Shown here piece by piece: positions 9,958 through 20,039 of a stretch of 64,000 nucleotides of DNA. A program made the translations under genes and the position numbers. Source of the stretch: Ceratopteris richardii. Taxonomy: Eukaryota; Streptophyta; Polypodiopsida; Polypodiales; Pteridaceae. The number at the start of each line of letters is the position of its first letter. Positions within the stretch are counted from its first letter, which is position 1. The stretch covers positions 85,755,277-85,819,276 of the forward strand of contig CM035441.1 of NCBI GenBank assembly GCA_020310875.1. The letters are read 5' to 3'. Under the pieces are notes generated by a model, which was not told the origin of the DNA, searched no databases, and saw nothing but the letters and a program-made list of their open reading frames with translations.

Positions 9958-12906
9958 TCAATCTTCATGTATATCCTGCAATCCAATCATTGCTTTGAAC
10001 CTGCAAAGTTTGGTTCCATCCAAAGTTTTAGTTAACAAATATGCACACTGCATGTTGGTTGATACATAGGTTAGTTGAATGTCTTTGCTTATCAAATTTT
10101 CTCTCACATAATGGTAATGGACCTCTATATGTTTGGTCCTAGCATGATAGATAGGATTAGCTGCAAGGTGAAGAAAACTTGTATTATCTCCAAAGATTAT
10201 TGGAGACCTAGTATATAAACCCAATTATGTATACAAAAACTTAATCCAAATAGCTTCTTGTGTGGCATTAGCCAGCCCTCTATACTCTGCTTCTGTAGAA
10301 GACAATGCAACAGTTGGTTGCTTCTTTGCAGACCAAGATATTGGCTTATCACCTGCAAAAGAAATATATCTTGAAGTGCTCCTCCTATCATCCTTGCATC
10401 CTGCCCAGTCTGCATCTGAATAAATTTTGATATCAATATCTGAAGTGTAAGGGAAATACAAACCATGGTTCTATGTACCCTTCAGATACTTCAAGATTCT
10501 CTTGGCAGCCTCTAAGTGAGGTATCCTTGGCTTGTGCATAAACTGACTTAGGACACTAACTCCATATGCAATAACTTCTTCAACATATCGTGTATGTATT
10601 TTTTCTGAGTAATGTATATTCCTGAGTTAATACAAACTAACTCAAGCCCAAGAAAATACTTCAATAGACCAAGATCATTGATCTTGAACTCCTTCATCAT
10701 CTGGCTCTTGATTTGTCTGATTCCATTGATATCATTACCTGTAATGATGATGTCATCAACATAAACACAAAGGTATATTACCTCTGAATTGCTTCTCTTA
10801 ATGAATAGAGAAGTATCTGCCTTGCTCATAACAAAACCTTGGTCTTGGAGGTATGTAGTTAACCTGTAATTCCATGCCCTAGGTGCCTGCTTTAATCCAT
10901 ATAATGCCTTTTTTAATTTGCAAACATATGTTACCTTCTTAGGGTTCTCATAGCCAGGAGGTTGTGACATATATACCTCCTCTAAGATCCATCCATTCAA
11001 GAAAGCATTCTTAACATCCAATTGGTACATGTTCCAATTTTTTGATGCAACCACACTTACCAACACTCTGATAGTTGGCATCTTGGCCACAGGAGAAAAT
11101 GTCTCTTCATAATCAATGCCTTGGGTTTGTGCAAAACCCTTGGCTACCAATCTGGCTTTGTACCTATTAATTGTGCCATCTAAATTTCTTTTAAGCTTAT
11201 AGATCCGTCTGGATCCTATTACCTTCATGGAGTCCTTTTTTGGTACTAACTCCCATGTATCACTCTCCTTGAGTGCTTCAATCTCCTCATCCATAGCTTC
11301 TTTCCATTCTGTCTTGGTTATGGCTTCTTCATATGATCCTGGTTCTTCAATTGACGAATCTTTGGCAAGATAAACAGAATGTTTAGTAACAAGAGATGTA
11401 TCATACCCATATCTGATAGGTTTTTTGCTTTCTCTTTGTGACCTTCTGATTGATTGAGTTGAAGATTCAGGTATATCTTCAAGCTTCTTCATCTTCATTT
11501 TGCCCTTGGACTTCTATGCCTTGAACTCTTCAAGGTTGATAGTATCTTCATCATCTGAACTTGAGTCTTCATTCTGAGTAGGTTCCTCCTTTGCAAGACT
11601 TGGAAACTCCTCTTCCAAATCATAGGGTAGTTTAACCTTCCTGCATTCATTCTCATACCAAGAATCATTTTCATCAAAGACAACATCTCTACTCACCATG
11701 AATCCCTTATTGGTAGGGTTATAAAACTTGTATCCTTTTTTATTTAGATCATATCCAATAAAGATGCACTTCTCAGCTGTAGGGTCTAGCTTACCTCTTA
11801 TCTGAGAAGGAATGTGTACATATGCTACACATCCAAATATCCTGCAATGGTCTAGTGAGGGTCTTTTACCATGCCAACACTTTCTGCCCATAAATAATTA
11901 GGTAACTTTTTCTCATTCAACATAGACCTAGCTGTCTCAACAATCAACCTATTTCTTCTCTCAGCTACCCCATTCTGTTCAGGAGAATACCTTGTGGTGA
12001 TTTCTCTTTTGATGCCTCTGTCCTGCAAGAAGTTTTCAAACTCATTGGAGAAGTACTCACCTCCTCCATCTGACCTTAGCCTCTTCAAATTCTTTCCTGT
12101 CTGATTTTCAACAAGTGCAAGATATTTTTTAAAGCAATTAAACACCTCATCTTTGTGCTTCATGAAGTACAATACAATCCATCTGCTATAATCATCAATA
12201 AAAGATACATAGTACCTTGATCCTGAGACTGAGGGGTCTTTGCTTGGTCCCCATACATCTGTATGGACAAGCTCTAGGTAGTCTTCATGTATGTATCCTT
12301 TCCTTGAGTAGGGTAACCTGTGAGACTTCCCAAATTGACAAGCACCACACTTATAAATCATAGTTGCTTGGATACATTTGGTATTCCAAGCACACATTGG
12401 TCCCTGCATATTTGCTTCAAGGTTCTTTCTCCTATATGCCCTAATCTTTTCTGCCAAATCTCAAGCTCTAAAAGTGTTTGATCCTTGTAACTGTATAGTG
12501 CAATATTCTTTGTGTCTTCTAACTCAAAGGTGAAAAGTCTACCTGATTTTTCTCCTTTAGCAATCCTCTTGAACCCATGTCTTGGATCCTCCACAAATGC
12601 TCCATATTGGTTGAATCTAACCTGCAAACCCTTTTCCACAATCTCTCCAACACTCATCAAATTTTTGGTAATGGTTGGTACATAGAGTACCATGCTTAAC
12701 AGACTCTGATTTCCATCATAAGTCTTAACATTTCCAACCTTAACTACTGAGTGCTTGGTGTCATCACCTGTTTGGACTTGATGCTTACCTTTTGGTTCCT
12801 CAAGATCAAAGAGTAGTGCTACATTGCCAGCCACATGATTTGAGCATCCTGAGTCAATGTAGAATAGGTGGTCATCATTTGTACCTGATTTTGAAGTCAT
12901 GTTCAT
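9958..12906 (-). pseudogene. element E pol region (PR-IN-RT-RH)
   Basis: These are the copia Pol remains of element E, read right to left. The protease zone has YIDSGCSNHVAG near 12840. The GAG-pre-integrase zone lies around 12450. The integrase core is seen as LVHTDVWGP, RSDGGGEYFSNEFE and RYSPEQNGVAERRNR around 11920-12270, followed by FIGYDLNKKGYKFYNP. RT shows [39 protein letters not shown] and the catalytic YVDDIIITG (about 10750-11170). RNase H has SDADWAGCKDD and STEAEYRG around 10290-10430, and ends near 9958. The order is that of Ty1/copia (integrase before RT). Several breaks are spread along it. Confidence 0.9.
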
Positions 12907-12924
12907 GATTAGAAGAGAGTCATC

Positions 12925-13959
12925 CTACTCCTCTGTGTAGTTGTTGTAGTCCTTTCTGGATTTGAATCCTCCTTGGTAATTGCCATTGTAATTATTGTTG
13001 TGATTGTTGTTGTAGTTGTTGTTGTAGCCTTGGTGATGGTTGAATCTACCTCTTGACTGTGAGTATCCACGTCCTTGGTATCCTCTTCCTCTCCGATTCT
13101 TGTAATTCCTGAAACACTCATCTGTAGTATGATTTGATAAACCACAAATGTTGCATGGTGAGGAGTTATAGGATCTCCCCCTACCTTGCTTACCTCCTCT
13201 GCCCCTTCCTCTTGATGATCTACCTCTCCCTGCATAGTTGGCTTGGGAGGTAGAGCCTTCATCTTCCACCTTCTTGCTCTTGCCTTTATCTTTAGACTTC
13301 TTATCAGTGTATAGGGCAGAAGAGTTATTACCTTTGGATGTATCTCCATTCTTGTTGAGCTTTGCTTCATGAGTAAACAATTGTCCCATGAGAGTTGTAA
13401 GATCTGGAATTTGCATATCCATGTAAAGGTCCATGGCAGTGGTGAAGCTTTCCCATTTGTCATCAGCCTTGATCCCATTGATCACTTGCCTTACAATCTG
13501 CTCTTCTTCAATCTCTTCTCCTATGCTTGCTAATTGATCTGCTACATCTTTAATTTTGGTCACAAATTCTAAAACAGCTTGCTTAGGTTGCTTCCTTAAT
13601 GTTGTGAATTCAATCCACAACTGATTTTTCCTAGCCCTTGTGTTGGAGGAAAAATAAGATGACAAGGTTTCCCAAGTCTCTTGGGATGTCTTACAATTTC
13701 TAATATGTGGCAAAAGAAAATCAGAGATGGAGTTGAGTAAATAAGACCTTGCCAATGCATCCTTAGCACACCATGTGTTGAGCTTTTCATGTTCTTCCTT
13801 TGTTGGCAATCCTCTTGTTTTGAATGAGGGCAATTCCTCATCTCCTGAGATGTATCCATAGAGACTCCTTCCTTGTAAGTAGGTCTTCATCCTTAGAGAC
13901 CATGCTTGATAGTTGTTCCTATCCAATTTATCAATAAATGAAGGAAAACCATCTCCCAT
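12925..13959 (-). CDS. element E Gag (344 aa)
   Basis: This is a Gag capsid/nucleocapsid-type protein of a copia element. It forms the particle shell and binds element RNA. The start MGDGFPSFIDKLDRNNYQAWSLRMKTYL is the typical copia Gag N-terminus, and the ATG lies shortly after the primer-binding site. A middle helical part (about residues 60-200) is followed by a basic Gly/Arg-rich tail. A CCHC zinc knuckle lies at residues C269, C272, H277 and C282 (CNICGLSNHTTDEC). The end is Asn/Tyr/Gly-rich, from a low-complexity (GTT)-type stretch at 12980-13030. The frame is open over this length. Element protein, not a host gene. Confidence 0.88.
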   Translation of the reverse strand: MGDGFPSFIDKLDRNNYQAWSLRMKTYLQGRSLYGYISGDEELPSFKTRGLPTKEEHEKLNTWCAKDALARSYLLNSISDFLLPHIRNCKTSQETWETLSSYFSSNTRARKNQLWIEFTTLRKQPKQAVLEFVTKIKDVADQLASIGEEIEEEQIVRQVINGIKADDKWESFTTAMDLYMDMQIPDLTTLMGQLFTHEAKLNKNGDTSKGNNSSALYTDKKSKDKGKSKKVEDEGSTSQANYAGRGRSSRGRGRGGKQGRGRSYNSSPCNICGLSNHTTDECFRNYKNRRGRGYQGRGYSQSRGRFNHHQGYNNNYNNNHNNNYNGNYQGGFKSRKDYNNYTEE

Positions 13960-13972
13960 TTTACTTTAGTTT

Positions 13973-13984
13973 GCTCTGATACCA
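13973..13984 (-). promoter_or_regulatory. primer-binding site of element E (initiator-Met tRNA)
   Basis: On the minus strand it reads TGGTATCAGAGC, one base from the 5' LTR end. It matches the 3' end of plant initiator Met tRNA, the usual primer of plant copia elements. Confidence 0.95.
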
Positions 13985-13985
13985 C

Positions 13986-15042
13986 TGTTGGGAAAGATGG
14001 ATGGATGCTCCAAGAGATTGAGTAGGTACTGCCAAAACCTGCTTTGTACCAGCCCTCTTTTGCTTCAGACTTGATAAGTAGAAATCCTTAGCTTTCCAAT
14101 GACACCATAAAATGGCCTATGTACTTTGGAAGTGATGTGTGCAATGATTGAATAAAAAAAAATAACTTTGAAACTCACAATCTCAAGAAGACCTTCTATT
14201 TATGTCTTGACACCTTCTGGATCTTTTACTGAGTATGACTAGCACAGTAGGAATTGAAAAATTCCTTTTAGTGGTATTTAATTAGCTTATCAAGCTAACT
14301 ATTCCAAGTGGAATGATGTAAAAAGATAAACTTGCTAAGAGAAATCAATTTAGCAAATGAAGCTATACCCCCGATTTTTTAGGACTGTAGCAGACATTGA
14401 CCAATGATCACCTCGACACGAATTTCTCTGAAATGACTGAATAGAATCTCTTCAAGCTTTGGTACTATGTAGAAAACTTTGAGTTGAATCCAACAAGCTT
14501 TGAATCACTGAATTTGATGGAGAAATGACTGAGATATGCACTTCACAAGTTGACACACTTTTGAGTAGTATGACAGAGAACTCAGAAATGAACAATGTGA
14601 ATGTATGTATTAATGAACACTTGTATACAAATCCATTGGCATGAAAATCATTGCCTAATGGTGTAGATAGGTATGGGCTAGAGTGTAGGCCTCACACATG
14701 CTCAAAATCAATAATGAGAAGCTCGGGAGTGATGAGTTCTACCTGCGACTTTTCCATGACCATTTTTATAAGGAATGAGTAAAAATTTGAATTCAAATTC
14801 AAACTTTTGGCTCCCTATGATCAAGCTCCTATATCCTAGGAGATATTCCTTCAATCAAAGAGCCAACTTTTTCCACGAATCCTTTTGGTAGGTGATTACA
14901 AAAGATTCCAAGTCAATTTGACTTTTACAAGGAGATAAAGTGGTAATTAACCACTAGCACTAGTTCCTATGTTTCTTCACATATGTAGGGTCTTCAAGAT
15001 ATCTTTCAAGCCAAATGTGTAGGCTTGTTATGTTTACCAACA
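13986..15042 (-). repeat. right (5') LTR of element E
   Basis: This 1057-bp LTR runs, on the minus strand, from TGTTGGTAAAC to TCTTTCCCAACA. It is the partner of 8862-9917, with about 4% differences by eye. Confidence 0.95.
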
Positions 15043-15047
15043 ATGTG
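15043..15047. repeat. target-site duplication of element E, right (ATGTG)
   Basis: This is identical to 8857-8861. Element D resumes immediately after it. Confidence 0.95.
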
Positions 15048-18000
15048 AAGCCAAGAGCAATCAAGTGCTTATGGATTTTGTCATACCATGCACATGGAGC
15101 TTGCTTGAGACCATACAAGGCTTTATGCAAGCGACAAACCATATGCTCTTTTTCTTTCATAGCAAAGTAGGAGGTTGCTTCACATAAGCCTCTTCTTGCA
15201 AATCACCATTCAAGAAGGCTGTTTTTATGTCCAACTGATGCACTTTCCAACCTAGATGGACAGCCAATGCAACCACGGTACGAATGATAGTCATGCGTGA
15301 AGTAGGTGCAAAAGTTTCCTCATAATCAATGCCATATTGTTGCGCATATCCTTCGGCAACCAATCTAGCTTTGTAGCGATCAATGCTACCATTAGATTTT
15401 CTCTTAATCTTGTAAACCCACTTTGTACCAATGGCATTCTTTCCTTTTGGCAATTCACATAACTCCCAAGTACCATTCCTATGTATGGAATTCATTTTTG
15501 ATTGCATAGCACTCATCCATTGTGGATTGTCACATGCATCTTCAAAAGAAAGTGGCTCTTCATTACATGCTGTAGAAATAAGAGAATAATCCACAAGATT
15601 ACTTGATGCATGGTGAGAGCTTGATCTTGTTCTACCAAGTAAAGGTGCACTCAATTTGTTGTCCTGCAAAGTTTGTTTCAGCCACTTTGGCATAGTTTGT
15701 GCACTCTTGATAGACATGCGCTCATTATGTAAAACATCTTCAATATGTACATCATGTATGGGCTGAATTTCATGTTAATTTTCAGCCATATTTTGATGCA
15801 AATGTTCAGCCATATGTGGCTGGAAATTTCTAGGAGTTTTGACATTTTTTGGCTGAATTTTTCAGCCATGTTTAGCTGGAAATTCTCTTCATTTTCAGCC
15901 CTATTTGGCTGGAATTTTTCAGCCCTTTGAGCCTCAGTTGGCTGGTCTACATGGCCATAGTCAAGCGCACCATTTTGGAACAAAGGCATGAGTGTATGGA
16001 ACACATCTCGTGAGCTAACTGTTGGCTGTTTTTTGCATTCAAGTAGAGGGAAAACTGAATTTTCAGCAAATACCACATCTCGACTCACAATAATTGCATT
16101 CATCAATGGATGGTACAACCAATATCCTTTACTTTAAGCACTATAACCAACAAATATACATTTCTTTGCCTTGTCATCAAGTTTATGATGTTGTTGTGAT
16201 GGCATAAGAGCATATGCCAAACAACCAAACACACGCATATGACTAACAATAGGCTTATGACCATTCCAGGCCTCATAAGGAGTGACCACTCTCAATGCTT
16301 TTGTAGGGTAGCGATTCAACACATAATTTGCACACATGAATGCTCTCATCCAAAACTTATCAGGAAGATGCTTTCCTTTAACCATACATCGTGCCATTTC
16401 AAGTAGAGTTCTATTTTTACGTTCGGCAACACCATTTTGCTGAGGTGTATATGACACCGTACATTGGTGTGAAATACCTCTTTCACAAAGAAAAGCATTA
16501 AAATCATGTGACATGTATTCACCACCACGATCCGTGCATAGAGTCAAAAGCTTTTGTGAAGAAAAATTTTCAGCCATAGCTAAAAATGCTTTGAAGCAAG
16601 AAAATACCTCATTCTTTGCTTTCATAGGATACACCCATGTATGGCGAGTAGCATCATCAATGAAGGTAACAAAATATACATGCTTCCCAAAAGATGGAGT
16701 CTTGACGGGACCACATACATCACTATGAACAAGCTGCATTTTTCTTGTAGTGTGTGTATGACTATCTTTTGGAAAAGAAACACGATGCATTTTTCCAAGA
16801 ATGCAACCTTCACATGCATGCTTTTCAATGGACTCAAGTGTAGGCAAACCAATAACCATGTCCTTCTTTTGCAAGTAGAGCAAACTATTGAAGTTCAAGT
16901 GACCAAAACGAGCATGCAAAAGCTCCATTTCAGCCATGGAAGAAGTATGAGCAAGAAAGGCATTCGAGGCAGCCCTCTTATATGTATCCATGCGATACAA
17001 ACCATTACATAATGTACCGGACATCACGATAACATCACCATTGCTGAAATCATGAACCATACACTTATAATCAACAAAGTGTACATGAAGTCCAACTTTG
17101 GCAATCAAGGGAACTGAAATTAAGTTCTTCTTGATACCGGGCACATACAATTCATTTTTCAAGAGAATCACACCTCCATTTGTAGCCGTAAGCTCAATTT
17201 TTCCTACCCCAATGATAGGATAAGAGGCATTGTTTGCACACACCACATGTCCTCCTTTGGGTGCATCTTTCAAAGAGGCAAAAAATCTTTTGCATGATGT
17301 TATGTGCTTTGAAGCCCCACTATCAAAGAACCAATTGGAATCAGCCTCACTCACAACCATACATTTATAATGCAAAGAAGCATCATAATGACATATAACA
17401 ACACATGTCCAAAAATCTTGAGCCATGTTAGCTTCATCATTCTTTACATTTGCTGAATTTTCAGCAATAGGCATGCCAAATTCGTTCTTCTTTTCATTGC
17501 GTTTAGCAAGCTTTCTACATTCATCAATAGTATGACCAGCCTTTCAGCAATATTTGCATCTCTTCTTCTTTTGCAAATCGGCATCATTAGAGGAATGAGT
17601 GGAAGAGGAAGCTTGATGCTTTGGTTTTGATGAACCCAAAGCTGAACCATACTTGTGTTTCCCCTTTTGTGAGATAGAAAGTGCTTGCGTTCCCTCAATC
17701 AAACCACTTCTATTCACTCTAGATTGCTCTTCTTGCAAAAGAAGAGACACAACCTCATCAAATGCATACATATTAGGATTTCCTTTTGCAACCAAACGGA
17801 GTGTAGTAGCAAAGCTTTGAAAAGATTCTGGTAATCCTTTCAACAATGTAGAAATGAGTGATGCATCCGGAATGATCTCATCTATGTTTGCCAATTGCTT
17901 TTTCAAGTCCTTGATGCGTGTCACATACACATCCACCGACTCATTTTCAGCTATACATACATCCTCAAGTTGCTTCCTCAAGTATGCAACACGTACTTCA

Positions 18001-18375
18001 TTACGCACGACATACAAAGAAGCAAGAGTGTCCCATGCTTATCTCGATGTAGAACATGACCGAATGTGTGGAACTATATGATGCTTCACTGAAAGCGCAA
18101 TCAAAGCATGAGCTTGAGCATCTTTTCCATCCCATCTAAGCTACTCCTATGTAGGTGGAGAAGGAGAAACCACTATACTCGAAGAAGAAGCTCCATCTGT
18201 GACAATAGACTATGAAGTAGAAGTACCTGCGGGTCTTCGATCTACATCTGCCACCATGTTCCAAAGTTGTTTAGCAACAAGAACATGATTTATCATGTAA
18301 GACCACATCAGATAGTTGGTCCCATCAAGCTTATCTTCAGCTTGAAGCATGCCAAACAAGTCATTCCTGCCCGCC
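15048..18375 (-). pseudogene. element D gag, PR, IN and first part of RT
   Basis: These are the continuing coding remains of element D. From right to left, Gag begins near 18375 (MAGRNDLFGMLQAEDKLDGTNY). It carries a helical part (VAYLRKQLEDVCIAENESVDVYVTRIKDLKKQL) around 17850-18000 and a partial zinc-knuckle zone near 17545. Protease (WFFDSGASKHI) lies near 17310. Integrase (LVHSDVCGPVKTPSFGKHVYFVTFIDD, CTDRGGEYMS, SYTPQQNGVAERKNRT) runs through 16380-16740. The RT start (GTWELCELPKGKNAIGTKWVYKIKR, KARLVAEGYAQQYGIDYEETFAPTSR) lies at about 15300-15480. The integrase-RT linker holds a run of small inverted repeats. There are several breaks. Confidence 0.88.
15775..15948. repeat. hairpin-rich minisatellite in the IN-RT linker of element D
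   Basis: Imperfect repeats of a TTTTCAGCCATATTTGGCTG-like unit occur four to five times. Units such as CAGCCATATGTGGCTG, CAGCCATGTTTAGCTG and CAGCCCTATTTGGCTG are each small inverted repeats (CAGCC...GGCTG). On the minus strand they read as repeats of AEKF/AEN-type residues (AEKFQPNRAENEENFQLN). Confidence 0.8.
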
Positions 18376-18440
18376 ATTTCACAAAGGAACAAGAATGTGA
18401 CAAAATCCTCACTTCAACGAAAGCCGAAATGAATGTTGTT

Positions 18441-18518
18441 TGTGCCTTGTAAGTTGTGTGATACATGGGGTCTTTGAGGGATATTATGTCAATTAATCTA
18501 AGAGTGGAGTGTAGGATA
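18441..18518 (+). repeat. fragment of copia-like LTR I (left piece)
   Basis: This is a short stretch between the end of element D and the LTR of F. Its last 36 bases or so (GGGATATTATGTC...AGAGTGGAGTGTAGG) are one unit of a motif that continues, in the same orientation relative to the F/G element, beside the LTR of G at about 28120-28193. It is probably part of the LTR into which F/G inserted. Confidence 0.45.
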
Positions 18519-19225
18519 TGCTAAAAATAAAGAAGCAAGATCATATATATTTCACAAAAAGGATTTTCTTCAAGAATAAGGCAAATACGAAAATGAAAAA
18601 TGAAGCATTTACTTCAACAAGTAGTGGAAACCAAAAGGGAATCAAACAAAAGAGAATCAAATCCAAAAACTGAACCGGAAGAGAAGAGTGGTTGCTCAAA
18701 GTAGAGGAGGAGTTATGAAGAAGAGATCTCAATCAGGCAGTTCATTTGGCTTTAGTCATTTCATTTTCTATAGTTTCATAGACTATGTCCAGCCGCAATA
18801 CCAATTTCTGGGTAGCCTGATTGCGAGAGTCATATCTCTTAATATATGTATCCATTTTTAGAGTTTAAATATTCATTAGAAAGATTATCTTTTGTCATTC
18901 CTTCTCTATTTAAAAGAGTTTTATGAGACTCACCATGCTTGACAAGTTATTCAGTTTTTAGTGAAGTCTAGTTTCTGGCATAACTGAGTGGACAAGCAAC
19001 CTATTTTGAGGCAAAGAGTTGCCAAACCAAAACTACTCCAAATTGAGTGTTTGATAGCTCATTTGAAAGCTAAGAGTGTCTAATTTGAGTGACCAAAGTC
19101 TCAAGTTAATTGTCTTCTTCAATTGATACTAGCTTTCATTCTAAGGTTCAGCTATAGGTAAAACTCTTGATCATAAGAAGGTCTTCTACACTTTTCGCTA
19201 CGCATAGGAGAGGAATTCTCCAACA
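18519..19225 (+). repeat. 5' LTR of element F/G
   Basis: It starts TGCTAAAAATAAAGAAGC, ends AATTCTCCAACA, and is 707 bp. It aligns in reverse complement with 28194-28966, which is about 65 bp longer because of a length difference near the start. Confidence 0.88.
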
Positions 19226-19388
19226 GTTGGTTATCAGAGCTTAACCATAGAGTATTGGAGCTTGAAGGGGCAAAGCATTGGAAGTGAAGTAAAGGAAAGG
19301 AGAAGCTACAAATCAAGGGGGAGCTTTGTAAAGCCAAGAAAGAGCACCACAACATATTTGAGGTAAACTTCAAACTTCGAAGTTTTGA

Positions 19389-20039
19389 ATGGCTGATTTA
19401 AGACAACAAGTTGAGAAGTTAGATAAAGCTAATTTTCACTCTTGGAGGTATAGAATGGAAAATTATCTTAAAGGTAAAGGTTTATGGAGTCTAGTTACTA
19501 GAGATGATCCACAACCAGTGGACCTTCAAGATCCCAACATTACTCCAGCACAAAGGAGACAATTTGCAGATTGGGAAGAGAGAAATCGAAGGGTGATGTG
19601 TCTCATTTCACAAGTTATTTCTAACACTATGATTGGTCGTGTGCAAAGCCTAGAGATAGCCAAGGAAGTTTGGGAAGCATTGGAGAAGGACTATGCTACC
19701 TCAACAAGGTCTCAAAAGATGCAACTCAAGAACGAGCTTAACAACATGAAGAAAAGCTCAAACCAAAGCATTAGTGAGTATATGTTGAAGATCAAGGAGC
19801 TTCAAGATCGGCTAGCATCAGTTGGATGCAAGATAGAAGAGGAAGACATCGTCCAAACAACCCTCAATGGCTTGAAGAGTGAAGAAAAGTGGAAGCTTCT
19901 CATCACAAACATTCTTTATAGAGATCTTCTACCAATGTTCGAGGAGATTATACCAGATCTTACGGCTGAAGAGGTTGCTCAACCAAGAGAAGGAAACAAA
20001 GGTAAGGACAGATATAGCCAAATGTTATATGCAGGTTGA
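19389..20039 (+). CDS. element F/G Gag (216 aa open part)
   Basis: This is a copia-type Gag that would form the element's particle. The start MADLRQQVEKLDKANFHSWRYRMENYLKGKGLW is the standard N-terminus (bound tightly to W-x-x-R-M). A helical central part carries LKNELNNMKKSSNQSISEYMLKIKELQDRLASVG, the typical copia Gag signature of a flexible K-x-L-x-D-x-L segment. Zinc-knuckle-type sequence is expected downstream around 20215-20270 (CYQFGKIGHYENDC read in another frame), where the region is worn. The chosen start lies 163 bases after the LTR, as is usual. Element protein. Confidence 0.8.
   Translation: MADLRQQVEKLDKANFHSWRYRMENYLKGKGLWSLVTRDDPQPVDLQDPNITPAQRRQFADWEERNRRVMCLISQVISNTMIGRVQSLEIAKEVWEALEKDYATSTRSQKMQLKNELNNMKKSSNQSISEYMLKIKELQDRLASVGCKIEEEDIVQTTLNGLKSEEKWKLLITNILYRDLLPMFEEIIPDLTAEEVAQPREGNKGKDRYSQMLYAG

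Larger units (their letters stand above)
8862..15042 (-). mobile_element. Ty1/copia element E, full length, nested in D
   Basis: This 6.18-kb minus-strand copia element has both LTRs, a perfect 5-bp target duplication, a canonical initiator-Met primer-binding site (13973-13984), a polypurine tract and the whole Gag-protease-integrase-RT-RNase H order. It is structurally complete, but the coding region is broken about half a dozen times. The two LTRs differ at roughly 4% of positions by eye. At commonly used plant rates that means about one to a few million years, or longer in slow-evolving lineages. Confidence 0.95.
7476..18440 (-). mobile_element. Ty1/copia element D, split by element E
   Basis: This is a minus-strand copia element. 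Its 3' LTR is at 7476-7808, a polypurine tract follows at about 7811-7818, and the RT/RNase H end runs to 8861. Element E then interrupts (8862-15042), after which D resumes at 15048 with the rest of RT, integrase, protease and Gag to about 18375. Its Gag start (MLQAEDKLDGTNYLMWSYM) is related to family 1, but the LTR differs. The 5' LTR is not found; sequence beyond about 18440 belongs to something else. Broken: about six to eight breaks besides the nested insertion. Confidence 0.85.
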
